From: Phycisphaerales bacterium | GTDB taxonomy: Bacteria > Planctomycetota > Phycisphaerae > Phycisphaerales > UBA1924 | Assembly (NCBI GenBank): GCA_019744815.1 | Contig: JAIEUA010000004.1 | Coordinates: 248,001 to 312,000, forward strand | Direction of reading: 5' to 3' | DNA length: 64,000 nt | In this document: positions 9,700 through 17,930 of the stretch, piece after piece | How the letters are laid out: the number at the start of each line of letters is the position of its first letter | Position numbering within the stretch: the first letter of the stretch is position 1 | Made by a program: the position numbers and the translations under genes | Notes under the pieces: generated by a model | What the model saw: only the letters and a program-made list of their open reading frames with translations | Database searches by the model: none | Told to the model about the DNA's origin: nothing

Positions 9700-10956
9700 T
9701 TCTTCTGAAACACCGGGACTTGCGGAAACGAGCCGCAAGTCCCGGAAATCTCCGGAGTTCCGCGCTTCTGCGCGATTCGCGTCATTTCCCTGTTTCTGCT
9801 CGTTTCCGGCCCCATCCGACGTCTTCCGCTGCGCCTGGCGCTGCGCGCAGGTCGCGGGCGTCTTGGCGGCACGCTCGAAGAGTTCATCCGGCACAGCGTT
9901 GGCGTAGTGCTTCCCGCTGATGGTGATGCTGTGGCCGATCCATCGGCTCACGGCGAACTGCGGGAATGTCATCGCCCATTCCTTCTCACAGGACGAGCGC
10001 AGCGTCTGCCACAACCGCGCCCACGGCTCGACGCTCGCCTTCGCCCAGATGCGACGCACCCGCCGGATGACGGCCCCCTTGCCGCCGATGGTGACCAGCG
10101 GGGCTTCGCCCTCGGGCATCGTTTCGAAGCGGTCGCGCAGCAGCGCCATCAACTTCGGCGTGATCGGGACCACCCGCTGGTCGTGGCCTTCCCAGCGCTC
10201 GGTCTTGGGGCTGTGGACGGTCAGGCGAGCCCGTTCGAAGTCCACATCGGCCCAGGTGAGGCGGTGCGACTCGCTGGGGATGCGCAGCCCGGCGTAGCGG
10301 GCGAGGCCGAAGAGCAACCGCCATTCCGCATCGGGGCAGGCGTCGATCACCCGCTGGATCTCGCCGGGCGTGATGTACCGGGTGTATTTGCTCGGCGTCG
10401 GCCCGCTCTTGAGCGTGTCGAAGGGGTTGGCGTCGATAACCTTCCGCCGCTCAGCCTCGCCGAGCATGGTCTTGACGTTTCCGCAGTGCGTGCGGATGGC
10501 CGCCTCGGACAGGCCCAGGTCTTTCAGCGACCGCCGCCATGCCGTCGCGTCCTCCGCAGTGATCTTCCGCAGCGACTTGTCCTTGTCGAAGAACGCCAGC
10601 AGTTTCGTCTCCGTCTGCCGGAGTTTGCGGGTGCTCTCGGGCTTGAGGTCGTCCTTCCGCTCGGCGATGTACCGCTCAACGAGCGTGCCGATGGTGGCGC
10701 TCCGCCGCTCGGGCACGAGGTCAACCGCCGCGAGTTTGGCGTACAGGCGATCCTCGAGCGACGAGAGCCAGCGCGAGGTATCGTCGGTGGGTGAGTGCCC
10801 GTGCAGCGCGGCCGCGGCGAGGTCCTCGACGCGGACCTTGAACGCCTCCGCGTAGCGCTTGGCGACTTGACCGAGCGTGATGTGCCGCGGGTTGCCCACG
10901 GCGTCGTGGAAGGTGATGAACCGGCTGCCGTTCTTGCGGGTCGTGATACTCGCCAT
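9658..10956 (-). CDS. int: Tyrosine recombinase/integrase
   Basis: Site-specific recombinase that presumably inserts the element at ssrA. The 432-residue product has an N-terminal arm/SAM-like domain and a catalytic domain with Arg225 (YAGLRIPSE), Lys251 (SPKT), Arg320 (WQTLRSSCE), His342 (WIGHS) and nucleophile Tyr351 (KHYANAV). The usual His three residues before the second Arg is Trp317. ATG is preceded by GGAGG (ACGGAGGTCCGCCCG). The last ~15 codons run through the attachment core into tmRNA, so the present stop (9658-9660) lies in host DNA; in the circular form the frame would continue with a 92-codon tail from 20623-20902. Confidence 0.93.
   Translation of the reverse strand: MASITTRKNGSRFITFHDAVGNPRHITLGQVAKRYAEAFKVRVEDLAAAALHGHSPTDDTSRWLSSLEDRLYAKLAAVDLVPERRSATIGTLVERYIAERKDDLKPESTRKLRQTETKLLAFFDKDKSLRKITAEDATAWRRSLKDLGLSEAAIRTHCGNVKTMLGEAERRKVIDANPFDTLKSGPTPSKYTRYITPGEIQRVIDACPDAEWRLLFGLARYAGLRIPSESHRLTWADVDFERARLTVHSPKTERWEGHDQRVVPITPKLMALLRDRFETMPEGEAPLVTIGGKGAVIRRVRRIWAKASVEPWARLWQTLRSSCEKEWAMTFPQFAVSRWIGHSITISGKHYANAVPDELFERAAKTPATCAQRQAQRKTSDGAGNEQKQGNDANRAEARNSGDFRDLRLVSASPGVSEEWSRGESNPRAVTV
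9674..9701. repeat. attL core (28-bp direct repeat, left copy)
   Basis: T-arm and acceptor end of tmRNA, from CGGGGGTTCG to GGCTCCATT, identical to 20903-20930. The 3' end of the integrase reading frame is also translated through this core on the opposite strand. Confidence 0.95.
9827..9848. repeat. 22-bp repeat near left end (matches 20839-20860)
   Basis: Perfect 22-bp match beginning CGCTGCGCCTGGCGCTGC, also at 20839-20860 in the same orientation. The two copies are read in different frames, so the DNA rather than a peptide is shared. They lie 125 bp and 42 bp inside the two cores. Possible integrase arm-binding site. Confidence 0.6.
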
Positions 10957-11041
10957 CGGGCGGACCTCCGTGTCGCCAGTCAGGCTCGGACGGGCCGAGT
11001 GTCAAGCGGAACTGGGGGATTCGGGCGGAATGTGGGCGGAA

Positions 11042-13516
11042 TCACGCGCCGTGCGGCGGGGCTGTGCCGCCTGACGCCGACGAAACCGACGGAACCCCGG
11101 CCGGTTGGCCACCCGCGGCGTTTGGGGCCGCCGTGGGCGGGGATGTGTCGGAGTCGGGGACGCGGCCCCGCAGGACGAAGCGCCGCGACGGCCGCCCGCC
11201 ACGCGGCCCAGGCGCGGACCACGACCAATCGCCATGTTCGGCCTTCGCCAAGGCGTCGAGTTCCGCTTCGGCATCCGTCGCCCGCGCCAGCGAGCGGAGG
11301 CGCTGCCAGTCGCGGATGCTGACCGAGCCGCCGTGGCGTGCGATGAGGTCGAGGTGCCGCCGCACGACGCGCTGCTCCGCGGGCTCGGTGATGCTGAGCC
11401 GCGCGTGGCGCTCCGACGCGGCGAGGTAGTCGGCCCACGCGATGGCGGCGGCCATCGTCTCGGCATCGATGCGCGGCAAATCGTTCGGCGTGCCGGCGCG
11501 GCCCCACGTCGCCAGCGCGTGCAGCGTGAGAGCGATGCGCAGCGAGAGGCCGCAGAGTTTTCCGCCCCACGCGCGGCGCTCGGCTAAGTCGCCGAAGCCA
11601 AGCGAGGCCTCGGTGCGCAGTTGGAAGGCGTGGTAAAGGGCGTCGGCCTCGGGCGAGAGCGAGATGACGGCTGGGCCGGTGTCAGGATCGTCGCTCGGCT
11701 CGAACGACAGCAGGCGGGTGAGGGCGGCCTGCCACGCCTCGCGGGCGGACGCACGCACCGGCTCAGGGCGCACGTCGCGCATGCCAACGAGGTCCGGCGG
11801 GGCGATGACGGCGAAGCGAGCGAGCAGCCCACGCCCTTCGGCCTGCGGATCACACCACACCGCTTCGACCGCCGCCCGCTGCACGCACAACGCCACAGCG
11901 AGCGCCGGGCGGTCGATCACGTCGGAGGGGCGACCGACCCGCTGCGCACGAATCGGATCGCCCGCGTGACCCTTGAGCATCGCGCCATAGTTCCGCACGC
12001 CGGAGTATCGGCCCTGCACGATGTCCAATGCGTCGCCCTCGGCGCTGGCGAGCAGGGCGCGGCCGTGGTTCTCCTTCATCTGCCGCACGAGCGCCTCGGG
12101 CGTTGGCTCGCTGGCCAGCAGCGCCGGCGCGGTCGGCACGGGCGTCGCCTCCATCTCCTGCGCGAGCCGAATGGCCTCGCCTTCGACAACCGCCCGCTTG
12201 AACGGGTCGGCCACCTTGCCCGCCTGGTCCTCGATCGAGCGGATGCGCCGTTCGGTGATGCGGTGCCGCTGGGCCGCGGCGGCGATCACCGGGCGCATCT
12301 CGCGGCCCTTGTCCGCCTCCCATTTCAGGATCGGCCGCAGCAGTTCCGCGAGCACGGCTGACTTGCGCGTGCCCGGTTCGGAGAGCACCAGCGCCCACAG
12401 CGGGGCGGGCTCGATGTGATCGCCGTGCCCGCGAACGCACGCCACGTTGCAGATGCACGCCGACGCGACCGCCATGCCCAGCAGGGCAGCCATGTCCGGC
12501 GGCGTCTGCGTCGAGCGGGCCAAGTCGGCGAAGTAGTCGCGAATGTCGCCGGTGGCGGCAGGGAACAGCGTGGCGAGGTCAAACGCTGGGCGCTCTTCCG
12601 GCTTGTCGTCCACAGGTGCCTCCGGTGCGACCGGCTCGGCCGCCACGGCCAGGGCGTCGATCTTTGCCTGTACCAACTCGGCATCGCCGCCTTCCATCGC
12701 CAGCACATCAGCGAGGTCGCCACCGGGTGGAACAGCGGTCCAGTGCGCGGCGAGCCGCACCACGCGAACTTCCTGTGCGCCGGCGGCGCGGCAGAGGCGT
12801 GTGACCTCATCGGCGTAGGACTCACCCGCGGCATCGTGGTCGGGGAGGATCACCGCGACCTTGCCCTTCATGACCGACCAGTCGGACTTGCCCGCCGCCT
12901 TGCTGCCGCCAGCGCTGGTCGTGGCGACGAGGCCGATGGCCCGGGCCGCGTTCGCGCATGTCTCGCCCTCGACGATGTAGACCCACGCGCCGTCGGGCAA
13001 CCGCGACAACTCCGGCAGGTTTAGGAGCGGCCGCGGCTCGGGCATCGCGGCGATCCCCCAGCCATCACCCCGCCGACTGATTGGGCGCACGACCTTTCCA
13101 CCTGCAGGCGGGTTCCAACGGACCACCTCTCCAGCGGAGACGCCCTGTGCGTCGGTGTATGCCCAGCGTGCAGCGCACGGTCCGTGCTTCCGCTCCAGCA
13201 CCGCGACCGCTTCGTCGGAGGTGGCGAAGGTGGCATCGCTCGCGACCTTTCGCTGGGCGGAAAGTCTCCTCGCTTCGACCACAGGTGCTGGCATGAGGTC
13301 CTTCATCGCCAGGCCGAGCGTGCCGACGATCGCCTCGACCGGGCAACCGGCGTGGCAGTGCAGGAGGACTCGGGTGTCCGTGCCGACGCCGATCGAAAGC
13401 GACGGATTGCCGTCTTCGTGTGCTGGGCACCGGGCCGACCACGCCTCGCCGTGTCGCTTGGGAGGGCACGCCGCTCGCGTGAGCGCGTCGAGCACGACAT
13501 CGATGGGCTCACCCAT
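11042..13516 (-). CDS. Zinc-ribbon/TOPRIM primase fused to DUF3987 helicase-like domain
   Basis: Probable replication protein of the element. The N-terminal CHC2-like zinc ribbon is seen in ARCPAHEDGNPSLSI and LLHCHAGCP. A TOPRIM segment follows (VYIVEGETCANAARAIG with the catalytic Glu; ILPDHDAAG with the DxD-like acid pair). The central and C-terminal part is a DUF3987-type ATPase with a modified P-loop LVLSEPGTRKSAVL. The C-terminal 40 residues are low-complexity. ATG 13516 was chosen: it overlaps the stop of the upstream HTH gene in ATGGGTGA and has GGGGG six nt before it; an upstream in-frame ATG at 13537 would add seven residues. Translational coupling is likely. Confidence 0.88.
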   Translation of the reverse strand: MGEPIDVVLDALTRAACPPKRHGEAWSARCPAHEDGNPSLSIGVGTDTRVLLHCHAGCPVEAIVGTLGLAMKDLMPAPVVEARRLSAQRKVASDATFATSDEAVAVLERKHGPCAARWAYTDAQGVSAGEVVRWNPPAGGKVVRPISRRGDGWGIAAMPEPRPLLNLPELSRLPDGAWVYIVEGETCANAARAIGLVATTSAGGSKAAGKSDWSVMKGKVAVILPDHDAAGESYADEVTRLCRAAGAQEVRVVRLAAHWTAVPPGGDLADVLAMEGGDAELVQAKIDALAVAAEPVAPEAPVDDKPEERPAFDLATLFPAATGDIRDYFADLARSTQTPPDMAALLGMAVASACICNVACVRGHGDHIEPAPLWALVLSEPGTRKSAVLAELLRPILKWEADKGREMRPVIAAAAQRHRITERRIRSIEDQAGKVADPFKRAVVEGEAIRLAQEMEATPVPTAPALLASEPTPEALVRQMKENHGRALLASAEGDALDIVQGRYSGVRNYGAMLKGHAGDPIRAQRVGRPSDVIDRPALAVALCVQRAAVEAVWCDPQAEGRGLLARFAVIAPPDLVGMRDVRPEPVRASAREAWQAALTRLLSFEPSDDPDTGPAVISLSPEADALYHAFQLRTEASLGFGDLAERRAWGGKLCGLSLRIALTLHALATWGRAGTPNDLPRIDAETMAAAIAWADYLAASERHARLSITEPAEQRVVRRHLDLIARHGGSVSIRDWQRLRSLARATDAEAELDALAKAEHGDWSWSAPGPRGGRPSRRFVLRGRVPDSDTSPPTAAPNAAGGQPAGVPSVSSASGGTAPPHGA

Positions 13517-13739
13517 GGCCCACCCCCTGCGTCGCACTCTTTGCGCGCTCGATAAACCGTCGCAGGTCAGCTGGGTCGATCCTCACGCTGCGTCCGAAAC
13601 GCACCGCGGGCAGCGTCCCGGCCTGCACAAGCGTCCAGACGGTGCGCGGCGTGACGCCGAGCACCGTCGCCGCCTCGCGATAGGTGAGCAGCGGGTGCAT
13701 GGCGGTCTGACCTCCGGTCGTGTTCTTGAGCTCGTCCAT
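13509..13739 (-). CDS. Small helix-turn-helix protein, excisionase/AlpA-like
   Basis: 76-residue DNA-binding protein with a single HTH_17/MerR-like motif: LLTYREAATVLGVTPRTVWTLVQAGTLPAVRFGRSVRID. Family members are recombination directionality factors or regulators of integrative elements. It sits directly upstream of the primase and overlaps its start by eight bases, so the two are co-translated. Excisionase role is inferred from position and fold. Confidence 0.85.
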   Translation of the reverse strand: MDELKNTTGGQTAMHPLLTYREAATVLGVTPRTVWTLVQAGTLPAVRFGRSVRIDPADLRRFIERAKSATQGVGHG

Positions 13740-13854
13740 GAGTGCGCACCCATCGCGCCGCCGCGATCAGCGCGGCGTGCGTCGTTCGTGATCCGTGTGA
13801 GAGAAAGGCCGGGGGCAGCCCGCAACCGCCCCCGGCCGCACCAGCGCCGTCCGT

Positions 13855-15753
13855 TTACGCCTCGCCCTTGCTGCGCACCGCCGCCCGCGGGTCGCACAAG
13901 GCAGCGCCGAAGTCGAAGTAGACGCGCCACGACACCGCCAACTTGTTCACCGTCTGGTCAAGCCCGAAGAACTCGACCGTCGGCGTCTGCTGGCCGTTGA
14001 GGAACCCGACGATGATCGGGCTCGCCGCCGGAGCCGCGAACAGGTACCAGTGCTTCGTCGAGGCCTTGGTGCCGTACTTCTTCGTGTTGCTCAGGCGCGG
14101 CTCGACCTCAAGACCCACTGCGTTCCGCAGGCTGTTGCCGGTCGGCAGGTTCGTCTGAGCCGCGATGTACTCGCTCTCGAGCACGGCGCGGGCCACCGTC
14201 TGGAGTTCTGGCGGCACGACCAACCGGGTCGGCCGCAGGTCCAGGTCGTTGCCCTCGGCATCGCGCTGCGTGAGCATGGCGGTGATGGCCTTGGTCAGGC
14301 CGTCTGTGCTGAGGTTGGTGTCGGCTCCGGTGATGTAGTTGCCGTTGCCCGCGGAGAAGAACGCGCCGGCGTTCGACATCAAGGTGTCGTACACCAGATC
14401 GCTGAGCTTCCGCATCGCCGCCTGGCCCATCGCGCGGGCGACTGAATCGAACAGCGACAAGTCGTCGTTGATCAGGTCGCGGCGGTCGATGGAAAACATC
14501 TTGCCGTAGGTGTCCACCTTGTACTGGGTCGTCGCCTCGTCCGCACCGCCGTGCTTGAACTCGCCGCCGGGCGGGATCTGCTGAAGGGAGCCAGTGAACG
14601 ACGGACGGATCGCGGTCGCGGTCTTGAAGTCCGGCACGCTCCGCACGCCCGCGAAGGACCGCCAGGTCGCCGGGCTCTCCTGATAGCCGTCGAGCAGCAC
14701 CTTGTTGACGGCGGCACCCAGCGCCTCGGTGAGCGTGTGCGTCGTCAGCGACGCTCGCACCATCCCCTCGCGGTCGGCCGGGGCGTCGATCCCTTCGTGC
14801 TGCAGTGCAGCGCGGCAGAGGTCGAGCGTGTGGGCCACCCGCAGATCGTCGGCCGCCTCCATGCACGCCGGGCCGAGGGCCTTCTCGGCGAGCGCCGCGA
14901 AGCCCGCCCGCTTGAGGATCGCCGCCTCGATCACCCGGGCACGCGGGATGTGGCCCGAGCCGCCGCCGGTGATGACGCCGGAGAACACAGGCCGCGAGGC
15001 CCGCAAGACCTCGAGCACGCCCGCCCGCAGTTCACTGACGGTCATGTCACCCGCGACGGCCTTGGCCTTCATGTCGTCTACACGCTTCTGGTGCACGCCC
15101 CAATCCCGCTCGCTGCCACCCGCGAAGATGGGGCGGCAGGTCAACTCGATCTCCTTCAGTCGGTCGCGCTCCTCAGCGCGAATCTGATCCTCGTGTGCGA
15201 TTTCTGACATGTTCGTCCGTCCTTGACGTGAAGCCGCGATGGCCACCGACGTTTCCGCGTCGGCCCCCAGCGGCGTGATGCTGACTTCCCGCAGCCGCCC
15301 CTTGCGCACAAGCGTGAACCCGCCCGGCGACGACAGCGACCGCCCGTTGATCTCAACCGACTGATTGGGCTTTACCCGCTCGTGCTCGGTGGGCGCGACG
15401 CCGACCGACGCCTGGAACTGGAAGCCGCCCTTGGCCATCTCGACGACGTGCCGCGCCGGTTCGCCAGCGCCGCTGACGACGCCCGCGACCATCAGCCGTC
15501 CGTTGGCGACGGCGGGTTCGCCGTGGCCGACGACGCTGCCGACGGTGGCGTTGTGGTCGGCCAGCAGGGGCACCTGGCCGCCCGCTTCCAACCCCGCCAG
15601 GTCGATCGCGATGTCGCCCCAGCCGGGCACGCGCATGATGCGGCCGGTGTAGGCGACGACGCTGATCTTGGGGCGGGCGTCCTTACCCGAGGCCTCGATC
15701 TCGACCCCGGAGGCCGTGAGCAGCAGGTCATCCTTGACCGCGTTTCCGTTCAT
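13855..15753 (-). CDS. Prohead protease-major capsid protein fusion
   Basis: 632-residue fusion. Residues ~1-175 look like an HK97-type prohead protease: His67 in LLADHNATVG, Ser116 in GGFQFQASVG and an acidic residue near 156 in LREVSITPLG. After a charged linker/scaffold-like stretch (182-230), residues ~250-632 resemble a phage major capsid protein of the HK97/Mu gpT-like type (ATWRSFAGVRSVPDFKTATA, YGKMFSIDRRDLINDD, GLDQTVNKLAVSWRVYFDF). Fusion would produce a protease-scaffold-capsid polyprotein. A second start with AAGGA nine nt upstream exists at Met182 (15210). No portal, terminase or tail gene is nearby. The fold assignment is by motif and order; exact capsid family is uncertain. Confidence 0.8.
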   Translation of the reverse strand: MNGNAVKDDLLLTASGVEIEASGKDARPKISVVAYTGRIMRVPGWGDIAIDLAGLEAGGQVPLLADHNATVGSVVGHGEPAVANGRLMVAGVVSGAGEPARHVVEMAKGGFQFQASVGVAPTEHERVKPNQSVEINGRSLSSPGGFTLVRKGRLREVSITPLGADAETSVAIAASRQGRTNMSEIAHEDQIRAEERDRLKEIELTCRPIFAGGSERDWGVHQKRVDDMKAKAVAGDMTVSELRAGVLEVLRASRPVFSGVITGGGSGHIPRARVIEAAILKRAGFAALAEKALGPACMEAADDLRVAHTLDLCRAALQHEGIDAPADREGMVRASLTTHTLTEALGAAVNKVLLDGYQESPATWRSFAGVRSVPDFKTATAIRPSFTGSLQQIPPGGEFKHGGADEATTQYKVDTYGKMFSIDRRDLINDDLSLFDSVARAMGQAAMRKLSDLVYDTLMSNAGAFFSAGNGNYITGADTNLSTDGLTKAITAMLTQRDAEGNDLDLRPTRLVVPPELQTVARAVLESEYIAAQTNLPTGNSLRNAVGLEVEPRLSNTKKYGTKASTKHWYLFAAPAASPIIVGFLNGQQTPTVEFFGLDQTVNKLAVSWRVYFDFGAALCDPRAAVRSKGEA

Positions 15754-16336
15754 GAAACTCTCCTTCTGAGACCACCTTGAAGCCCTTGGCCAGCAGCTTC
15801 GGGATCAGCACATCGATCCGCGTACGAATCGCACTCTCGCTTCGACCCAGGCGGCGTGCAGCCTCGCTGACGTTTCCACCGCTCTCCATGATGACCCGGC
15901 AGGTTTCACGGCTTGTCTCGTTGTCAATGAAGTCCAGCACGTCCTCCATCGTCCAGAACGACTGCGACAGGCCGACCGTGCGGTTGCGGGCGATCTCCGT
16001 CCCTGAGGGATCCGGGTAGACGCCGTCGGTGGCCTTCTGCTTGGCGTCCGAAGGCGGACGCAGCGGCTGAAACTTGCGGACGGTTTTCCTTTCGCGGACG
16101 GCGAACTTCATGACCGCCCGCTGGATAACCGTGTAGACCAGCGACTTCGGCTTCGCGCCCCGCGCCGGGTCCCAGACGGGCGGCTTGGCAATCAGGTGCA
16201 GTAGCGCCTGCTGCGCGGCGTCGTCGTGATCGACACCAGGGCGGCAACGCTTCTGGGCCTCCTTGAACGCCACCCGCCGCGCGTAGTCGAGCAGGTCGGG
16301 GGTGAGTTCGAGTTCAACGGGTGAGGGGTCCTGCAT
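15728..16336 (-). CDS. Sigma-70-like RNA polymerase factor of the element
   Basis: 202-residue protein with sigma-70 region 2-like sequence (HDDAAQQALLHLIAKPP then LVYTVIQRAVMKFAVRER) and a C-terminal helix-turn-helix resembling region 4 (GNVSEAARRLGRSESAIRTRIDVLIPKLL). It may direct transcription of the element's late-type genes. It overlaps the capsid-fusion start by 26 bp, and its ATG abuts the stop of the upstream gene (TGA 16337-16339), so all three are probably one transcript. Region 2 is degenerate, so it could instead be a sigma-derived regulator. Confidence 0.72.
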   Translation of the reverse strand: MQDPSPVELELTPDLLDYARRVAFKEAQKRCRPGVDHDDAAQQALLHLIAKPPVWDPARGAKPKSLVYTVIQRAVMKFAVRERKTVRKFQPLRPPSDAKQKATDGVYPDPSGTEIARNRTVGLSQSFWTMEDVLDFIDNETSRETCRVIMESGGNVSEAARRLGRSESAIRTRIDVLIPKLLAKGFKVVSEGEFHERKRGQG

Positions 16337-16855
16337 TCAGACCTCCTCGCCACGCTCAAGCCTCTCGCGGATATCGTCGCACAGCGTGAACGAGATCACC
16401 GCCGGAGCGTTCGCACGGGGCGGCACGCGGTGCAGGACGAAGTAACCGTCGTCATCAGGCACCGGCTTCCCGTACTTGTGCGACTCGCGCTCAGCGGCCT
16501 GGCGCAGCGCCCGGAGGAAGTCGGCGTAGCGGCACCCGAGCGCCAGGCACAGCGTCACGTACGGAACGAAAATCTGGCACTCCTCGAAATGCCCAGCGGC
16601 GGCGTCCACCTCGACCTGCGTCCAGGCGTCCGGCCGCGACGGCGTAACCACTCCCTGCTCGACAAGTGCTTCGAGCAGTGCAGGGCGGCAGTCGTAGCCG
16701 CGGGACCGCAGGTGGTGCGATGCCGCGGTCGTCGTCATCGGGAACATCCGGTCCCGCTCCTGCTCGGCTGCCACACAGAACGCGGGGTCCGCGCCCGCAA
16801 GGGGCTTCACGCGGAGGTCGAAATGCTCGTCGAGGGTCAGTCCGATTCGGGTCAC
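16337..16855 (-). CDS. Hypothetical protein, first gene of leftward element operon
   Basis: 172 residues, starting at GTG 16855 with AAGGAG six nt upstream (the open frame reaches further but without a ribosome site). The middle (LRSRGYDCRPALLEALVEQG, DAWTQVEVDAAAGHFEE) has the spacing of a MerR-like winged helix, which would fit a regulator, but the match is weak. I do not recognise the family. It immediately precedes the sigma-like gene. Confidence 0.7.
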   Translation of the reverse strand: MTRIGLTLDEHFDLRVKPLAGADPAFCVAAEQERDRMFPMTTTAASHHLRSRGYDCRPALLEALVEQGVVTPSRPDAWTQVEVDAAAGHFEECQIFVPYVTLCLALGCRYADFLRALRQAAERESHKYGKPVPDDDGYFVLHRVPPRANAPAVISFTLCDDIRERLERGEEV

Positions 16856-17102
16856 GGTGGTCTCCTTGCCGGGGGGGCGTCGGGCGACAGGCCCACCCCC
16901 CCAAACCCTTATTTCCGGCGACGGGTCCGATTCGCAGCGCGATCCGCCGATTTTTGCGGTCGGTATGTCATGCCCCCCAACCCGTCGCGTCGGCATCGCC
17001 AAATCGCCATTCAAGACCGCGAGGTCACCTTGGTCGCCCCTACGGGTTGTAGACGGCTGTGAATCCGCCCAACAGGTCGATGATCGCCGTACACTGGTTG
17101 AA
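16856..17102. promoter_or_regulatory. Divergent intergenic region between element arms
   Basis: 247 bp separating the leftward replication/capsid operon from the rightward defence operon. It must hold both promoters, but I see no clear -35/-10 pair. It contains C- and G-homopolymer runs (16871-16877, 16895-16902). Confidence 0.4.
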
Positions 17103-17930
17103 ATGCCGACCCCTCCTCCCCTCAATCCCGAAATCAGAGCACTTGCGGCGAGCATGGAGGCCTTTGAAGCCTCCGAAAGCGTCGCCAACACCGGCACTGG
17201 CGCGCGGCGGGAGGGCGAGGACTTCGAGCGTTTGATTGCGCGGTTTTGGCAGTGCTTCCGTCGAGTCGCCGAAGCTGGGGGTGCACAGGTGTCGGTCGTC
17301 GCGGGCGTTGGTACGCGCCGGTACGCCAAGTTGACCGTCGGCACGCGGTCCATGTTCGTGCCCACGTCGGCATCGGACGGCGTAACGCATCCTAACGCGG
17401 AGCAATCACGTTGGCTTGAAGTCGTGTTCGGCGTCAACGATCTGATTGCTGCCTTTCCGACCGAGGCCGAGGTCATCCGCAAGTATGCACCTGAATCCGG
17501 TCCGTACGCCGGAGCGCAGTACCCGACGATCTACAGCGGGCTTTCGACGAAGTTTGACGACACCGTTGTTCTGGTGGACGGGGGCGTCCTCCGCGAGAAG
17601 ATCATGATGGAGTACAAGACCGCCAAGTCGAGCGCCGGGAGGCAGATCGACGGCAACGCCCACGAGCGGCTGTCCTTCCAGATCATGCAGTATCTGGAGG
17701 TTGCGACCCGCTATACCAAGTGCAGCCTCATGGTGATGGCGAACGGGGCGTTCATTCGGTACCGCAACAAGTACCACGTCAACTTTCACGTCCAAGCGGA
17801 TCGCCTGACCAACTTCGCGTGGTTCTCGATGGAGCACGCCTGCACCGCCACAGAGTACACTCGCTTCCTCTCGGGCCTGCTGTCCTGGTTGTTTGAGGGC
17901 ACACCGCGCACCACGGGGATAAATCGTTGA
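17103..17930 (+). CDS. Type II restriction endonuclease (PD-(D/E)XK)
   Basis: 275 residues. The nuclease core is visible as TKFDDTVVLVDG (Asp152/153) followed 17 residues on by MMEYKT, an ExK motif (Glu170, Lys172), then a helix with HERLSFQIMQYLEVA. This is the PD-(D/E)XK arrangement. It is directly followed by, and overlaps with, an adenine methyltransferase, which makes a restriction-modification pair the natural reading. ATG 17103 was chosen because upstream in-frame sequence is intergenic. Recognition sequence unknown. Confidence 0.78.
   Translation: MPTPPPLNPEIRALAASMEAFEASESVANTGTGARREGEDFERLIARFWQCFRRVAEAGGAQVSVVAGVGTRRYAKLTVGTRSMFVPTSASDGVTHPNAEQSRWLEVVFGVNDLIAAFPTEAEVIRKYAPESGPYAGAQYPTIYSGLSTKFDDTVVLVDGGVLREKIMMEYKTAKSSAGRQIDGNAHERLSFQIMQYLEVATRYTKCSLMVMANGAFIRYRNKYHVNFHVQADRLTNFAWFSMEHACTATEYTRFLSGLLSWLFEGTPRTTGINR

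Noticed and set aside
13509..16336. Ordinary prophage remnant
   Set aside because: The genes are intact, overlapping and ordered as an operon, with perfect att repeats; nothing looks decayed, so a compact functional element fits better.
16857..17102. N-terminal extension of the restriction endonuclease
   Set aside because: The frame is open upstream of 17103 but overlaps the leader of the opposite-strand gene and has no ribosome site or protein-like sequence.
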